Of a stretch of DNA of 64,000 nt, positions 34,610-46,600 are shown in pieces (the stretch's first letter is position 1; every line of letters starts with the position of its first letter). This DNA comes from Mortierella sp. BCC40632 (taxonomy: Eukaryota > Mortierellomycota > Mortierellomycetes > Mortierellales > Mortierellaceae). The position numbers were made by a program, and so were the translations under genes. The stretch covers positions 827,001-891,000 of the forward strand of contig WAEK01000002.1 in assembly GCA_011634665.1 (NCBI GenBank), given 5' to 3'. Below the pieces are notes generated by a model that was not told where the DNA came from, did no database searches, and saw only the letters and a program-made list of their open reading frames with translations.

Positions 34610-35286
34610 TTAGATCAAGAGCTTCTCGATCTGGAGCTTGATGGCCAGAATCTGGGCCTTGAGGTCCGAACCCTCGTTCGAGGTAACGGAAGCAGCAATG
34701 ACAGGGCGGGAGACACCGCAGGCACGGCCGAGAGCGGTCTTGGAGGGGACAAAGATGTAGGGAACGTTCTATCAATGAATGCGATCGGGGAAGAAAAAAG
34801 AGTGTGTGAGTTCAAAGTCGATGGGGAAAAAATACCAGACCTCCTCACTCCATACAAAATAAAACGTTTAGCACCAATGCCTTCATCGTCCACCCATGCT
34901 TACCTTGTCCTCGCAGAGAAGAGGCAAATGGAGAAGAATCTCAATGGGCTCAGTGTCGGCGGTCATGACGATGAACTCAGCAATACCACGGTTGAGGGTC
35001 TTGGTCGCCTCGTTAGCACCCTTCTTCAACTGCTTGTAGTGAGAAGCCTGCTGGACCAAATCCATGATAGAGTTGGTAAGAGCAGCATCGGCAAGAGGCC
35101 AGGCCTTGGAGTTTGCTTCAGACTAGAAATGAAAGGAATCAGAAATGAGGAGCATGTTAGCAAATGCAGATCAGGTTGATGATTCGACCGTAGTCTGGTA
35201 TGTATATTGTAGCCTTGTGTACATTGTTGTTGTTTTTTTCTATTCAAAACATCGGCGACGATGTCACAGTATACTATCCTTACCAT
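34610..35286 (-). CDS. SNU13: SNU13 / 15.5K (NHP2L1) L7Ae-family kink-turn RNA-binding protein
   Basis: Three exons (35286-35284, 35122-34904, 34768-34610) encode 126 aa, the usual length. The first coding exon is only the ATG (ATG/GTAAGG); exon 2 opens with [17 protein letters not shown]. The core [39 protein letters not shown] and [17 protein letters not shown] is the SNU13 signature. It binds the kink-turn of U4 snRNA (spliceosomal tri-snRNP) and of box C/D snoRNAs. It is divergent from IPI1 with 214 bp between start codons. Confidence 0.96.
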
Positions 35287-35500
35287 GATTGATTGTGATG
35301 GTTGTGCAGCGAAGAGAGGATAAATGGAAAGGAGACGGTGCAGACGACGGAGAAAAAAAAAAAAAAAATAGAAACAGTGCTGAACCTTTTCCATAACATT
35401 AAAAGCCACTGTGCACGTGCAGTACATGCTCGTCTTTTTTTTTTTTTTTTTCCTCCTCCTCCACCTTATTCAACTTTTTAGCCCAGACAACTCCTTCGCC
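35287..35500. promoter_or_regulatory. Divergent promoter shared by SNU13 and IPI1/TEX10
   Basis: 214 bp between two divergent start codons. It contains a poly-A tract, a poly-T run just before IPI1, and the palindrome TGCACGTGCA (E-box core CACGTG) at 35412-35421, about 80-130 bp from each start. Confidence 0.55.
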
Positions 35501-38500
35501 ATGCCAAAGTCGAGTAGCAAGAAGAAAAAGGAGAAGAATGCCGACTTCAAGGTTAGACCGCTTGTCCTCTTTTGTCTCTTTTTTTTTATTCAGAAACCAC
35601 CCATGCCTAAACTAACTCTCAACACACTTGTCCTTTTTCCTTAGAAAACGAAATTGAAGGTCGGAAAGAAGAAGGCGATAGCAGACAACTTTACAGACAC
35701 CTCATTCAAATCTCGAGGTACGCTTTGAGTCACCAATAGGACATACTACGCAACCTAGGGCAAAGGGATTAGCTCCAGTTAATACGTGTGTGCTCGGCAA
35801 AAAACAATAGACTGTCTATCATTAATACCAAGTCATTAATGTCCTTGATAGCCATCTCGCTTCCAAGTCAGTCGATCAGCCATGACAAGTCTACTGCGCT
35901 CACAAACGCCAGGAACGTTACTTTTGCGGAGCTGTTGACTCAGCTAAAACACTACAGTCCGGGCACTAGGAAAGACGCTATTCTAGGACTCCGTGATCTC
36001 TTCCATCGCCATCCACACCTCTTACCGCTTCACCTGGGCACTCTCATGAATGCTGTTGTCAGGCTATTGATTGATGATGTAGGTGTCTTTTATGCATCGG
36101 ATTTTACTGCCTACATACTGGAGTTGTCCATGGTGCTCATCCGATGTCTCTATCTCTATCTCTATCTATCTCTATCTCTCACTTCCTTTGCTACAGTCGA
36201 GTTCGGTGCGCAAAGCTCTCCAGAATTTCTTGGGCGAGTTTGTTCCGCTTCTCCATCCTAGAGATATTCACCCCTTCTTGCCTCTCTTGATCGTGTATAA
36301 CTGCTCGGCCATGACCCACATTCTGGAGGACATTCGGGAAGATGCTCTAAAGTTCATGGACTTGTGGGTAGCATGTGGCGGACAAGTTGTAGTCAATGGA
36401 TTCTGGGATAAGGTAACAGCTGATGATTCAGCCTTTTTTTTTTTTTCTAGCGAGAATTGATAAGCTGCCTTTCGCCTTTCCCTAGCTCATATCTCTAAAC
36501 TTCTATTCTCTGTTTTATTCTACGCGCAGATTATTCCCAACTATCTCTCGCTATTGACCTCAGACTCGAATGCATCAAACGCATCCAAACTGGCAAGCTC
36601 GATGTCATTTTCTGCATCTCCTTCAAGCGGCATGGCAGTATCGGGACAAGACTCCTCCAATTCTGGATCTGGACAAAAAGTCATCTCTGGTGCCGCCACT
36701 AGCAAAAATGCCCCCGGGTCACTTCGAGCAAAATGCGATGTCCTCCACAGTTTGGCTGGCTTTCTCCAGGAAGGTCTAGGAGGGGGTGGAGATGAAAAGG
36801 ATGCCTACTGGTTTTTGAGAAACTTTCTTGGTACTGCCCACGCACGAAAAGCCTTCAACGCCACACAAACACAACATGACCAAAAACGGAGGAGGACCCT
36901 TGCTCGTGATGACTCGGAGTTGGACAGCGACGAGTCTGAAGACTCGTCAGATCAAAGTAGTGAAGATGAACTTGGCTCGACTACTGCCCACGCCCGAAAA
37001 CCGAGACCCAATGATCTCGATGATACTTTGGATACAACACCCGTCCTTGACTTTAAACTAGCCCAAAAGCATCACCTCGCGCTTGCGACTTTTCCTCTTG
37101 AACCTTTCACAGCAGGATCAAGTTTAGTCCAGACCGTTTTTGGTCAGACAACTGCGACGGGACGAGACCATGGTGTTGCTGCCAACATTGCCATCAAGAT
37201 GTTCCCGCAACAGGGGGGAGCGATTGCTACTTCCACCGGAACTGGAGTCCCTTCTTCTGGCCCTGGAAACGCGACCAAGTCAGAAGGAGAAAACTTTGGA
37301 GGAGCACAAAAGAGGCTCGCCAACATCAAGTCCCTCATTACATCATTACATCCACTACTGCTCTCCATTTGGCTCGATACCGCGCCTTCGGTATTTGGCT
37401 CGACTACGGCTATCCACTCGAACGAGGCTCTTACGGTTATTCAGCTTACACTGATGATCTGGGGGATTCTCTGGCGTGCTGCCCTTGCCAAGCCCAAGAA
37501 ACGTGAGGCTGAAACGAAGCAAGAGAAGGAAGCAGAAGCGGAAGAAGCAAAATGGATCGACGATTTCCTGCAGAGTTTGCTCCGACATGTTCTCGTCTAC
37601 TTTCCGTTTGGAAAGGATACGGTGGGCGTTACTGATTCTAAGGTAAATGACAGTTACACTGCTCATAAAAAAAAAAAAAAAAAATCTGTCGGATGACTTT
37701 TGCTCTTGGTGCTGAATACTAACTATTTTTATCTTCACTATATTCATAGGTCGCCGCTGTGCTGCAGGACATGAACATTACATACTGTGAGCTTACATCG
37801 CTGTTCCTGCTTGGATCTGGCGTAGGCCAAATGCGACTCGTCCCAAAAGACAGCCTCAAGAAGCAAGCCCGGAAACAAGCGGCGGTTCTGGCCTCCTCTA
37901 AAGCCGGACGTGACAAAAATCGCCGACGGCCACTTGTCAAGAGCTCAAAGAAACGCCCAGCAGAAGAGATTGAATTGGATTCAGCAGAGTCATCTTCGGA
38001 CTACGATAGTGAAGAAGAAATCAGCTCCAAGAATACCACTCAAAGAGATTCGAGACAAATGGTGTCTATCCAGGTAAAACCACCCGCGTGGGCGGATCAA
38101 GTGGTTGACTTTGTCCTTGATGCGCTTGGGTGGGATCGACCTGACGACGAGGGGACATCGGCAGAGGAGGATGGCCCGCGAATGACCAATCAGTCAACAG
38201 ATTTCAAGCCCCAGCATCTAGTTGCTCTCCTCCCCACTTTGTGGACACTCTTGAATTGTCTCGAAACACGCAGGAAAGAGTGGGTTTTCGAAGCCTTGAT
38301 GGCCTTTTTTGACTCTGCGCATGCTCAAAGTCAGACCAAGAGTACTCTTCTCAGTTTTGTTTCTTCGATTATTAAGGTAAGGCCCTCAGAATAAGACACA
38401 ATCCCTCCCCCCCCACCACCACCACCACCACCACCACCCCTCGTTTACACTCTCAAACTAGACAAACGAGATTCTCATTATTTGTCTTGCATTGGATAGC

Positions 38501-39299
38501 TGCAATCTCACCCACACTACACGGGATCCTTCAAGGTTCTCTTGCCTGGGGGCCGCTCGGGTCAACTGGGTGCCTCATTGTCTTCGCTGACAAAGAAGGT
38601 CAGAGAGGAGAGGATAGCGTCGATTACCAAGCTCTCGATTCGCCTGACCAGCAGTCTTTTGAAGTTACCAAGGCTACTCTGGGATCTAGGAGCCGAGAAG
38701 GTAGAGACAAGTCAGGCAGCATTGGATCTGCTTGCCTGGGTAGCAACCATTGCTGGAGATCGATATGCAGGAGCCGAAGATGAGGAGGTACGCCTCAAGT
38801 TCGTGAACACGCTTCAGAGCTATATGAGTCTCTTTTTCTCGGCATCCGTGGCTGGAAAGGGGACCATCATGGGACCTTTTGTTCGGCTTCCTATTGCTCT
38901 TCAGAAACGAGCTATCGAGGTTGTCTTTTACACTGGCGTTCTAGTAGATGGATCCGAAGAAGCATCAGTCCAGACCTCTGTGAACTCCAACAACAACAAC
39001 AACACCGCTCAAAAGAGCACAGCCCTGTTGGCGTCGGTCAGGAGATGTTGTGATGGTAAGGGTGTTTACGTGAAATCTAGGCATCTCCGTCTATCTGTCT
39101 GCCTGTCGTCTGCCTGTCAAGTTTGACAAAGGATCCACTTTCATTAACACATAAGCATTCTCTCTCTCCCTTTTTTTTTTTTTTTTTTTTTTCATTCTCC
39201 ATGACTTGTCATTCAAACTCCTTGGTCATATTAGCCGAGAAGCTGCCTTACGAAACAAGGCTCTACATTCAGGAGACGCTCAGGATACCAGTATCATAG
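35501..39299 (+). CDS. Pre-rRNA-processing protein IPI1 / TEX10 homologue
   Basis: Eight exons (35501-35551, 35645-35717, 35852-36078, 36197-36412, 36530-37642, 37750-38376, 38500-39055, 39235-39299) encode about 975 aa, all phases consistent. Ipi1 works with Rix1/Ipi3 in 60S pre-ribosome maturation (ITS2 processing). The N-terminus is Lys-rich (MPKSSSKKKKEKNADFK). The IPI1/TEX10 domain follows: NVTFAELLTQLKHYSPGTRK, then DAILGLRDLF and SSVRKALQNFL. An acidic low-complexity insert lies in exon 5 (DSELDSDESEDSSDQSSEDE). The length matches the metazoan-type TEX10 rather than the short budding-yeast Ipi1. A (CAC)n repeat lies in intron 6. Confidence 0.85.
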
Positions 39300-39487
39300 G
39301 CTCAATCCATGATAGGAGCTTTCTGAAAAAAAAAAAAAAAAAAAAAACTTCAACAATATAGACGATAGAACGTTTCATAATTTTCTTTTTTGAGCTAGCA
39401 AATGAAAAGGACACGCCCATAGTATGGAGCGTGAGATGCATGATGACACTTTTTATACATGGAGGTTTTGTGTTTTTTTTTTTGAAG

Positions 39488-39540
<53 letters not shown>

Positions 39541-39835
39541 GATGGGGAGAGTGAAATGCTTTCAACTATGCTAATAAGGGGGGAGGTGGATTTATGATTT
39601 TACAAAGAGAAGAGGAAGGTTTTCTTATAAGAGAACCAACCACCACACTTGCTACTGCTACAGCAAATTACAGTCAAGCGAGAAAAAAAAAAAAAAAGAA
39701 AAAAAATGGATGGATGGGAATACAGGAAATCAAGCAACAAAAAAAAAAAAGGAAAAGAAAAAAAAAGGCGACTAGTGTACAGCGATCATTGCAGATGAAA
39801 AGAAAAAAGAAAAGGTAATAAGAGTTGCATGCATT
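39300..39835. other. Convergent intergenic region with a 50-nt poly-A run
   Basis: The 3' ends of IPI1 (+) and the 239-aa orphan gene (-) face each other. A T11-GAAG-A50 arrangement lies at about 39473-39537, and further A-rich stretches follow to 39780. No gene was seen. Confidence 0.5.
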
Positions 39836-40555
39836 TTAGGCAAGCACAAGATCAAAAGCAAGAGTATTGGAAAGATCGGAGGTAACATCGATCTTGCTCT
39901 CCATGGATGAATAGTCTTGGAAACCAAAGACATCGTTGTCATCGGGGATCGTAAAAGGCTGCTCAAGCATCAAGCGCTTGCGTGGGGAGCGGCTTGACAT
40001 GACAAAGACCTGGTTCGAGAACTCGGAAAGATCATAAAGCGCGTCACTGTCGTCATCCTCAGCGCTCGAGAACGCATAAGACGAACAGCGCTTTCGGTGA
40101 AGCGAAAAATCTTGACCGAGGCTTTGCTGGTCAGGTGTGGGTGGCATCTCACTCGAGGCCGTATCAAAAGACAAGGAATGGGCATCAAGACAATCCAAGG
40201 CAACAACGGCTGCGGCGGCAGCTGCGCAGACAGGGCTTGGGTAGACAACCTCAACAGGAGCGCGAGTTGCACCAGAAAGGTGGTCTGAGGATGAGGTAGT
40301 AGAGGCGACACTCTTGGCAACAAGGCAAGAAACGTCCGATAGTGCTGGAGTAGCAGGGGCCGAGAGGTAAGCAGCAAGCTCCGAGGGCTCGATATCGGGG
40401 ATGAGGAAGGCGAGCAACTGTTCTTCGGTAGGAGAGAGTGGGGGCGTGAAGAGAAGGCTCTCGCAGCTGTTAGAGCGAGTGTGTGAGTGGCAGTGATGCT
40501 GTGGCGAAGCCAGGGAAGATTCCATGGGCGAGGGAAGTGTGGCTGTGTGAATCAT
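39836..40555 (-). CDS. Unrecognised acidic/Ser-rich protein, possible transcriptional regulator
   Basis: Single exon, 239 aa, starting at 40555, the first ATG downstream of a minus-strand TATA box at 40891-40897. The frame continues upstream without a stop, but that part (Phe/Pro-rich) falls in the pyrimidine-rich leader. I do not recognise a family. Visible features are a Pro/Glu segment LLFTPPLSPTEEQLLAFLIP, Ala and Ser runs, an acidic segment (AEDDDSDALYDLSEF), a basic SRSPRKRL that could be a nuclear signal, and a final acidic-hydrophobic stretch (IPDDNDVFGFQDYSSME) of the kind seen in activation domains. The long non-coding region upstream suits a regulated gene. Function is inference only. 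Confidence 0.6.
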   Translation of the reverse strand: MIHTATLPSPMESSLASPQHHCHSHTRSNSCESLLFTPPLSPTEEQLLAFLIPDIEPSELAAYLSAPATPALSDVSCLVAKSVASTTSSSDHLSGATRAPVEVVYPSPVCAAAAAAVVALDCLDAHSLSFDTASSEMPPTPDQQSLGQDFSLHRKRCSSYAFSSAEDDDSDALYDLSEFSNQVFVMSSRSPRKRLMLEQPFTIPDDNDVFGFQDYSSMESKIDVTSDLSNTLAFDLVLA

Positions 40556-40564
40556 GTTGGAAGG

Positions 40565-40600
40565 ACTGGGCTGGGCTGGGCTGGGCTGGACTGGGTTGGA
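40565..40600. repeat. CTGGG pentamer repeat in the orphan gene leader
   Basis: Tandem CTGGG units (CCCAG on the coding strand) immediately upstream of the orphan gene start codon. Confidence 0.6.
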
Positions 40601-40890
40601 GGGGGTGTGATCTGCAGTAAGGAAGGGTGAGTGATAGGTTGAGCTGTGTGGGAGACGTGTGCAATTAGAGAGGATGTGAGCAATACCGTGGAGGCAGTGG
40701 AGGGGAGGAAGTGAGATGAGATGAGGTGGAGGGGAGGAAAGGGAAGGGGGGCGAGAGATGATAGTGAAAGAGGAGAAAAAGGTATACAAAACAAGTACAG
40801 AGAGCGGAGGCGCTACGAGGAACAAAAAAAAGAGAAAAAGAAAAAAAATAAAAAAAAAAAAACAGCGGGAGTAGGACGTGGTGGGTCTGG

Positions 40891-40897
40891 TTTTATA
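40891..40897 (-). promoter_or_regulatory. TATA box of the 239-aa orphan gene
   Basis: TATAAAA on the minus strand, about 340 bp before the ATG at 40555. The sequence between them is pyrimidine-rich on the coding strand and contains no ATG. Confidence 0.55.
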
Positions 40898-43290
40898 CGA
40901 GCCGAGGAATTTCGACCACAACTGAATTGGAGTGTATAGGCCATGGCCTCTTTCTATTCTATTGCCTATTCAGTTATATAGAGATAGAATAGCCAAGGAA
41001 GTAATGCATATTAGAGCACTGTTCGCCACTTTCGGATATACACAAAAACAGAAACGATGAACAAAGCAAAACGTACTAAAAAAAAAAATGGGGGCAGAAG
41101 GCGAGGGCGAGTGGAAGAGACGGAAAGCAGCGTGTGTGTGGGCACTGTCCGTCGATTCATTCGAGGGAAAGGGAGGACGGCTGCAGGGAGGCAGCGCGAG
41201 GGAGTAAAAAAAAAAAATGATAGAGAGAGGGCAGTGAGCGCTTTTTTGTGTGTTTGAGTCGGAGATTGACACAGTAAGAGTAGCGCGGACAACAGTAGGC
41301 TGGGCGGACAAGAGAGGCAAGCCCAAACTGTATTTCGTCCGTCTGGGCTCGATCCTCTCTTTTGTTGCTGCAGACACACACACACACATGCACCCGCGCA
41401 TGTCATGTTCATCCCCCTCGCTCGCTCTTGCGCTCCACCCGTCGTCACGCTCTCGTCTGCGCTCGCCACCTGCCACTTATCTTCAATAGGGCTCTGAGAC
41501 CTACACCTGCCTGGCCTTGCTCTGGCACGGGCACTGGTCTCAGCACAACCCGCTCGCCCGCTTGCCTCGTGTGGGACCACAAACCAACATTTGTCGGCCT
41601 CGCAGTAATTTCGAACGCAGTATCGAACCTTAGTCTATACCTGGCCTTGGCTACAACCCACTACTCCAGTCCAGTCAAGTGCGGCCTAGAGGACAAGTCC
41701 AGTGTCTGAACAAGCTGTATTACACAATCGATATAATCGATCGACTTTTTTTTTTTTATTTTCCTCTCTCTTCATTTCCAACATGGGGCGTGCTGGTCAA
41801 CATCTCCCTCGTTCTCTTGTTGTCCCCCGTGGTACTCGCTCTCATTTGAGCGCTCCAATTGCAAAATCGCCATTAGCTGAGATGCCTTATTGCCCTCCGT
41901 GACATGGACAGGGTCAGTGTATGTGTATTGTGTACACAGTGCAGGGTACTCAGTCGGATACAATGCGGCAAAAACTCTGATAACCCGCTATCGCCCCATT
42001 CTGTCTCGCCTTATTGAATAGGGCCGAATGACTTCGTAGACACACACACGGCTCTGAATGACTGCTGTTGTTGTCCGATGGCCAACAAGGAGAGGCGCAA
42101 TATTGTCATCAGGGAGGGCAGGCTTCTTCTCCTTGTTATGCCTTCATGCCACACCAGAATAGGAGATGCCTTTTTCAAAAGGGGTCGATTGAATTGGAAG
42201 CCCAAAAACAGGCAAAAAAGGACGAAAAGGCGCGATCGAAAGAATCTGCCCGCTCACACATTCTCCTTTTTCCTGCTGTCCCCCCTCCTCCTCCTTGGTC
42301 GTCCTCCATCCACCCGTTGTCTTCTTTGCCTGCCAAAGACATTGGTCGGCCAATGGATGGCCACCAGAGTAATAAGGACAAGACGGGGCGTGAGACCAGA
42401 CGGACATCTTGGCCAAAGATGTCATCGGGCTGACTTGCCTTAGACGAGGCTTGTATTCTTGTTCACTGGATATTGGACGGGATGCAGGGCGAGCTAAAGG
42501 AACATCGTTTAGGGAAGGTGGCCGTCTCTGATTGGCCGCCGGCTCAAGAAAGAGCGACCGAAAAGTGCAATGGAACGAAGACATGAGTGGACACGAGCGG
42601 ACGGAGACAAAACAGAAAAGCAGATGGGCCGATCGCATATTTTCCAGAACTGCATTATTGTATGAGGGAGGGGATACAATACACAATAGTCTCGCAACGG
42701 ACAGAACAATGAGCCGAGGATTGGACGACACACACGCGCAGGGTGGTGGAGGCGCTGTACAAACACGCATGAGTACCGCGCTCGTCTCTCCAAGCTAGGA
42801 GGATATGGACCAGAGAGAGGCGAAAAGGTGAGCAAGGACCGCCGTCCATCATCCACATACATGACACATACACCCAAAACAACAGATTACATTCATGGAC
42901 AACAAAGTTCTGTTGGAGATGCAAACAGTGGACAAAAAGGACACAGAGCAAAACCATGCTCCACCTGGAATTCATCATAGCTGACAACATGGAGTCGGGG
43001 GTTATAACGATTTCCCTGTCCTCCGCTAAGCCGATCTAAATCCCTCTAACGGCAAGATTACGGCCTGTATTGACTTGAGCCATCTCTGTGTCGTGTGTGT
43101 GCCTAGGTTTGAGAGGGAGGGCCAAGTTCCTTCTTGGCTCCTCTCTCGTTCCAGGCATTTGAGTTCAGCGTGTTCCTTGTGAGAAGAGTGCGGCCCGCAT
43201 CGCCCGAGGTGAATCAGGGCCCTTTTTTTTGTTTTGTTTTTTGTCGGCGCTCATTCAAGCTCCAGTCCGCTCGGCTGTTGTAATAATACG

Positions 43291-43386
43291 TGGCTAGTCG
43301 TCTGGCTCGCCTGGCTCGTCAGGCCTGTTTAGCTCGCTTCTGGTTCGTCTAGCTCGCTTGGCTCTTCTGGCTCGTTTGGCTCGCTG
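43291..43386. repeat. Degenerate TGGCTCG(T/C)C tandem repeat
   Basis: About ten imperfect units of 9-11 bp with core GGCTCG or AGCTCG, e.g. TCTGGCTCGCCTGGCTCGTC. Confidence 0.6.
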
Positions 43387-43593
43387 TTGGGTATGCTGCT
43401 GTGTTCCTTTCTTCGTGTACTGTCGAAGCCTGTCAAACCATTAGTCCATTATGACCATGGGAGCCCCTGCAAAGAGCTTTCTTAAAACCCTGTGCCGTAC
43501 GTAGCAGAGCATGATATGTTCATGCGCGATAGGATGACTTGTTTAACCAAAGTGTTGTGTTTTGGCATAGCTCTATTATTTGGCAGCTTTCTC

Positions 43594-43597
<4 letters not shown>

Positions 43598-43679
<82 letters not shown>
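43598..43679. repeat. CT dinucleotide microsatellite
   Basis: About 41 uninterrupted CT units, the longest dinucleotide tract in the window. Confidence 0.9.
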
Positions 43680-43681
<2 letters not shown>

Positions 43682-46600
43682 CCCAAACCATCTCTCTTCT
43701 CTCCTCACCTATCCCCTTCTTTTTCCTTCAGAGCCTAGGGCTGCCGCCATTTCCAGCGCATACACATATGCTCTTTTGGCAGGCTCTGATCGAAGACACA
43801 ACAGTGGAGATCGGCGTTTTTCCCAAGGGCTTATGTCCTGTATTGGGTCAACATGTGGTGTGTGAGAGGAGTATGAGTGTGAGTAAAAGCTGAAGGACAC
43901 TCACCACGTACTAAATTGACAAGTTTAGGCTAGTGTGCTGAGCTTGTAAGATACTGGGGGCATTCGGTCAACATTTCATAGGACGATGGCCATCCGCTGT
44001 GCGTGTGGCCTTGCAGTCATGCTCCACTAGTAACTAGATATATGCCCCCCTCCTTGAACACACACACCACACACCACACACACAACAGCCATTAACTGCC
44101 TGTTGCCTGTCTGAACAGTACATACCACATGGTTGCATGTATCATCCTCGGACTTAATTCATACATGCTGCAAGGGAATATCTCTCTCTCTATCTGTCCA
44201 CAGTCCCACTTCTGCATTCTCCACTCTCTCTCTCTCTCATCTTGCTAATGCACCCACACAACTCACAAGTCCAGTCTGGAGAGGTTGGGGGCAATAGAGC
44301 TCTAGGAAGGTTAGGGGGAAGGGTTGACAAAGCTCCTAGTGCCTCCTCCGCAAGACCTAGGGATGCTTGAAAAAAAAAAAAAAAAAAAAAAAAAGCTGCG
44401 GACGTGTCTGGATCTATGGGTTGAGGAATGGGCAAAACAAAGAGGAGGAAGAGTCCGAGGGGGCGGCGCATCTGCTTGCTGGTTGCCTGGGGCGCATAAT
44501 GTTGCCTTGGCTCTTTCTCGCTTTCGCACTCCAGCTCTGTTACCGTCTTTCTTTCTTTTTTTTCCTGGCTGCACCCTCCAGGGCAACTTTAGCCCAAAAG
44601 GAGTACAGCAGCCTTTGCAGAGTGCAGATGGGTGCAGGGAACAAGAGAAGGTGCTTCTTGCTGTTGCAGCTCGTCTCATAGGGAAACAATTGGCATCAAG
44701 TCCAATCGTATCTCCGTCCCTTTTTTTTTTTTTTTTCCTGCCCGCCATACCTTGCCATGCGTGATCCGTCACACGAATGGTTGACCACACTCCGTCCTTG
44801 CCCAAACAATGAAATGCATGAGATACCCCTTCTGTCCTCTCACAAGATGGGTAGACTATGCACCGAAGCGTACAAGGAAATCATGCGGGATAAAAGCATA
44901 AGCAGCAAGAACACAGGGGTTAAACAGAAGAATCGAGCATGCAGAGAGGTGGATAGGGTCGGGCGTGCCTTTTCTTTTCCTCCTATATCCCGTCCCACCC
45001 CCTCACACATGCATGCGCGCGACACTGTCCCTTGGTCCCTTTAGCTCAAGCCCATTGCCGTGTCGGGGATACGAGCAAAAACTGCATGCCTTTACTGAGG
45101 GCACAGTACCATTGTTATGGGCACAGACAAAAAGAGAACGGGAGGAGGAAGAGGAGGAGAGAGGTACTCCTCTGGTTTTACTCCTCAAAGGCCCTACGCA
45201 AAGCCTTGCCCCTAACCATCCACTTGCAGCTTTCGAGACTGAGGTGACTGGGGGGGGAAGAAGAGTAAGGAGAGGGGGGGGGGAGAAGAGAGGGGCGGAA
45301 TACGTACACATGCAAGCACGCCCCATTATGACGTGGGGTGATCCCGAGTCCGATGTCCATTAACGACGACATTGGTTCTTGTTTGCCCCATTGATATTCC
45401 ACGGTCCAACAACGTCCTCTTGGAGCTGACTTCAATGACCGCTTATTTTTAGCCCGCTCGAAATGGGTTCACTGCATGTGGAGAACTGGGAGGCCAAAAA
45501 ACAGGGAAAAAAAACGTTAGATGCATGGGCTTACCGCAACATGTCAAAAGTGCCTGCTCACTTGACTGTCCGTCCATATCTTTCTCATTGATGAGCGAAG
45601 CCCATCGGCCCTTTTTTTTGCTCCAATCTTGGACGTCGCCTCCCAAATGGACCCCTTTCTATGATCGTTGCTTTAGCACTCGCTCTCTTCCCCTTCCCGG
45701 TATTCCGCGCCGTAATCTAGACATCCCTGCGGTGTCATCAATTCTCCGTTTGCCCCGATCCCACAAATAACACCACTGAGCAGCCCAGCGCTCTTCAGGG
45801 CCGTGATCGTCCTTACTTCACCCCTGTCTCTTCCTGGGTTTACGTTTATCCTATGAAACCGATTACCGTCATGCAGTGCTATATGTACCTTTCGATCGAC
45901 CTCACTCCTCAATGACCCGTCTCCCAATGAGCCCAGGATGCTCCTTGTTCCCAGCCCCTGGTGCATCTGCGACAAATAGATCTATGGAACTGTTTGGTGT
46001 GTGTCAAACACCTTGGACGTTGCCTCAGCACTATCGAGCAGACGAATCGGGAACCAGAGGAGAGAGGCAGTACGGAGTGTCTTCATCGTACACAGGAGAG
46101 GACTGGGCCGTTTGGGCGGTCGTATCACTCGAACGTGGCCTTACCCAAGGACGCCTTCTATGGCTATGTAATCCTGCGCTTGATCCCAACCGTCTTCTGT
46201 TCCCCTTTCTCCTCCTCCTTTCCTTCAATTCGTAGTGTTCCATGAAAGTGAGGTTAGGGCTTCCTCGATAAACTCGATACTTTCCTCTTTCTTTCTTTCT
46301 TTCTTTTTTTTTTCTTCACACCGTCTGTGACGGGAGTATAGCGGGGAGCCTTTCGTCCCTGAACTAAGAGAGTCATGTCAAAATATGGAACTGCTTTTCC
46401 TTCCTCCTTTCAGACCGTCCATAGGTCCAAATGAGATCTGCAACATAATCCGTAGCCTAGGCCATGGATTTTTCATATCCATCATTATGCTCAACCAGGA
46501 CAACTTGTCAGCTCCAAGGAGTCGAGACCCGACTTTGCACGCCCTTTTCTCTCTCTCCTCTCTGTCTCACCTGCCCCTCAATGATCAAGTCATGGTCCAT

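Noticed and set aside
40556..40921. Upstream extension of the 239-aa orphan protein (start at 40921)
   Set aside because: The extension is Phe/Pro-rich, lies in the pyrimidine-rich leader and starts upstream of the TATA box at 40891-40897.
43482..43708. Minus-strand frames rich in Arg-Glu repeats
   Set aside because: They are direct translation of the CT/GA microsatellite and have no other content.
45673..45975. 100-codon minus-strand open frame
   Set aside because: It looked globular at first, but no splice partner, domain or promoter could be found and neighbouring frames are equally open.
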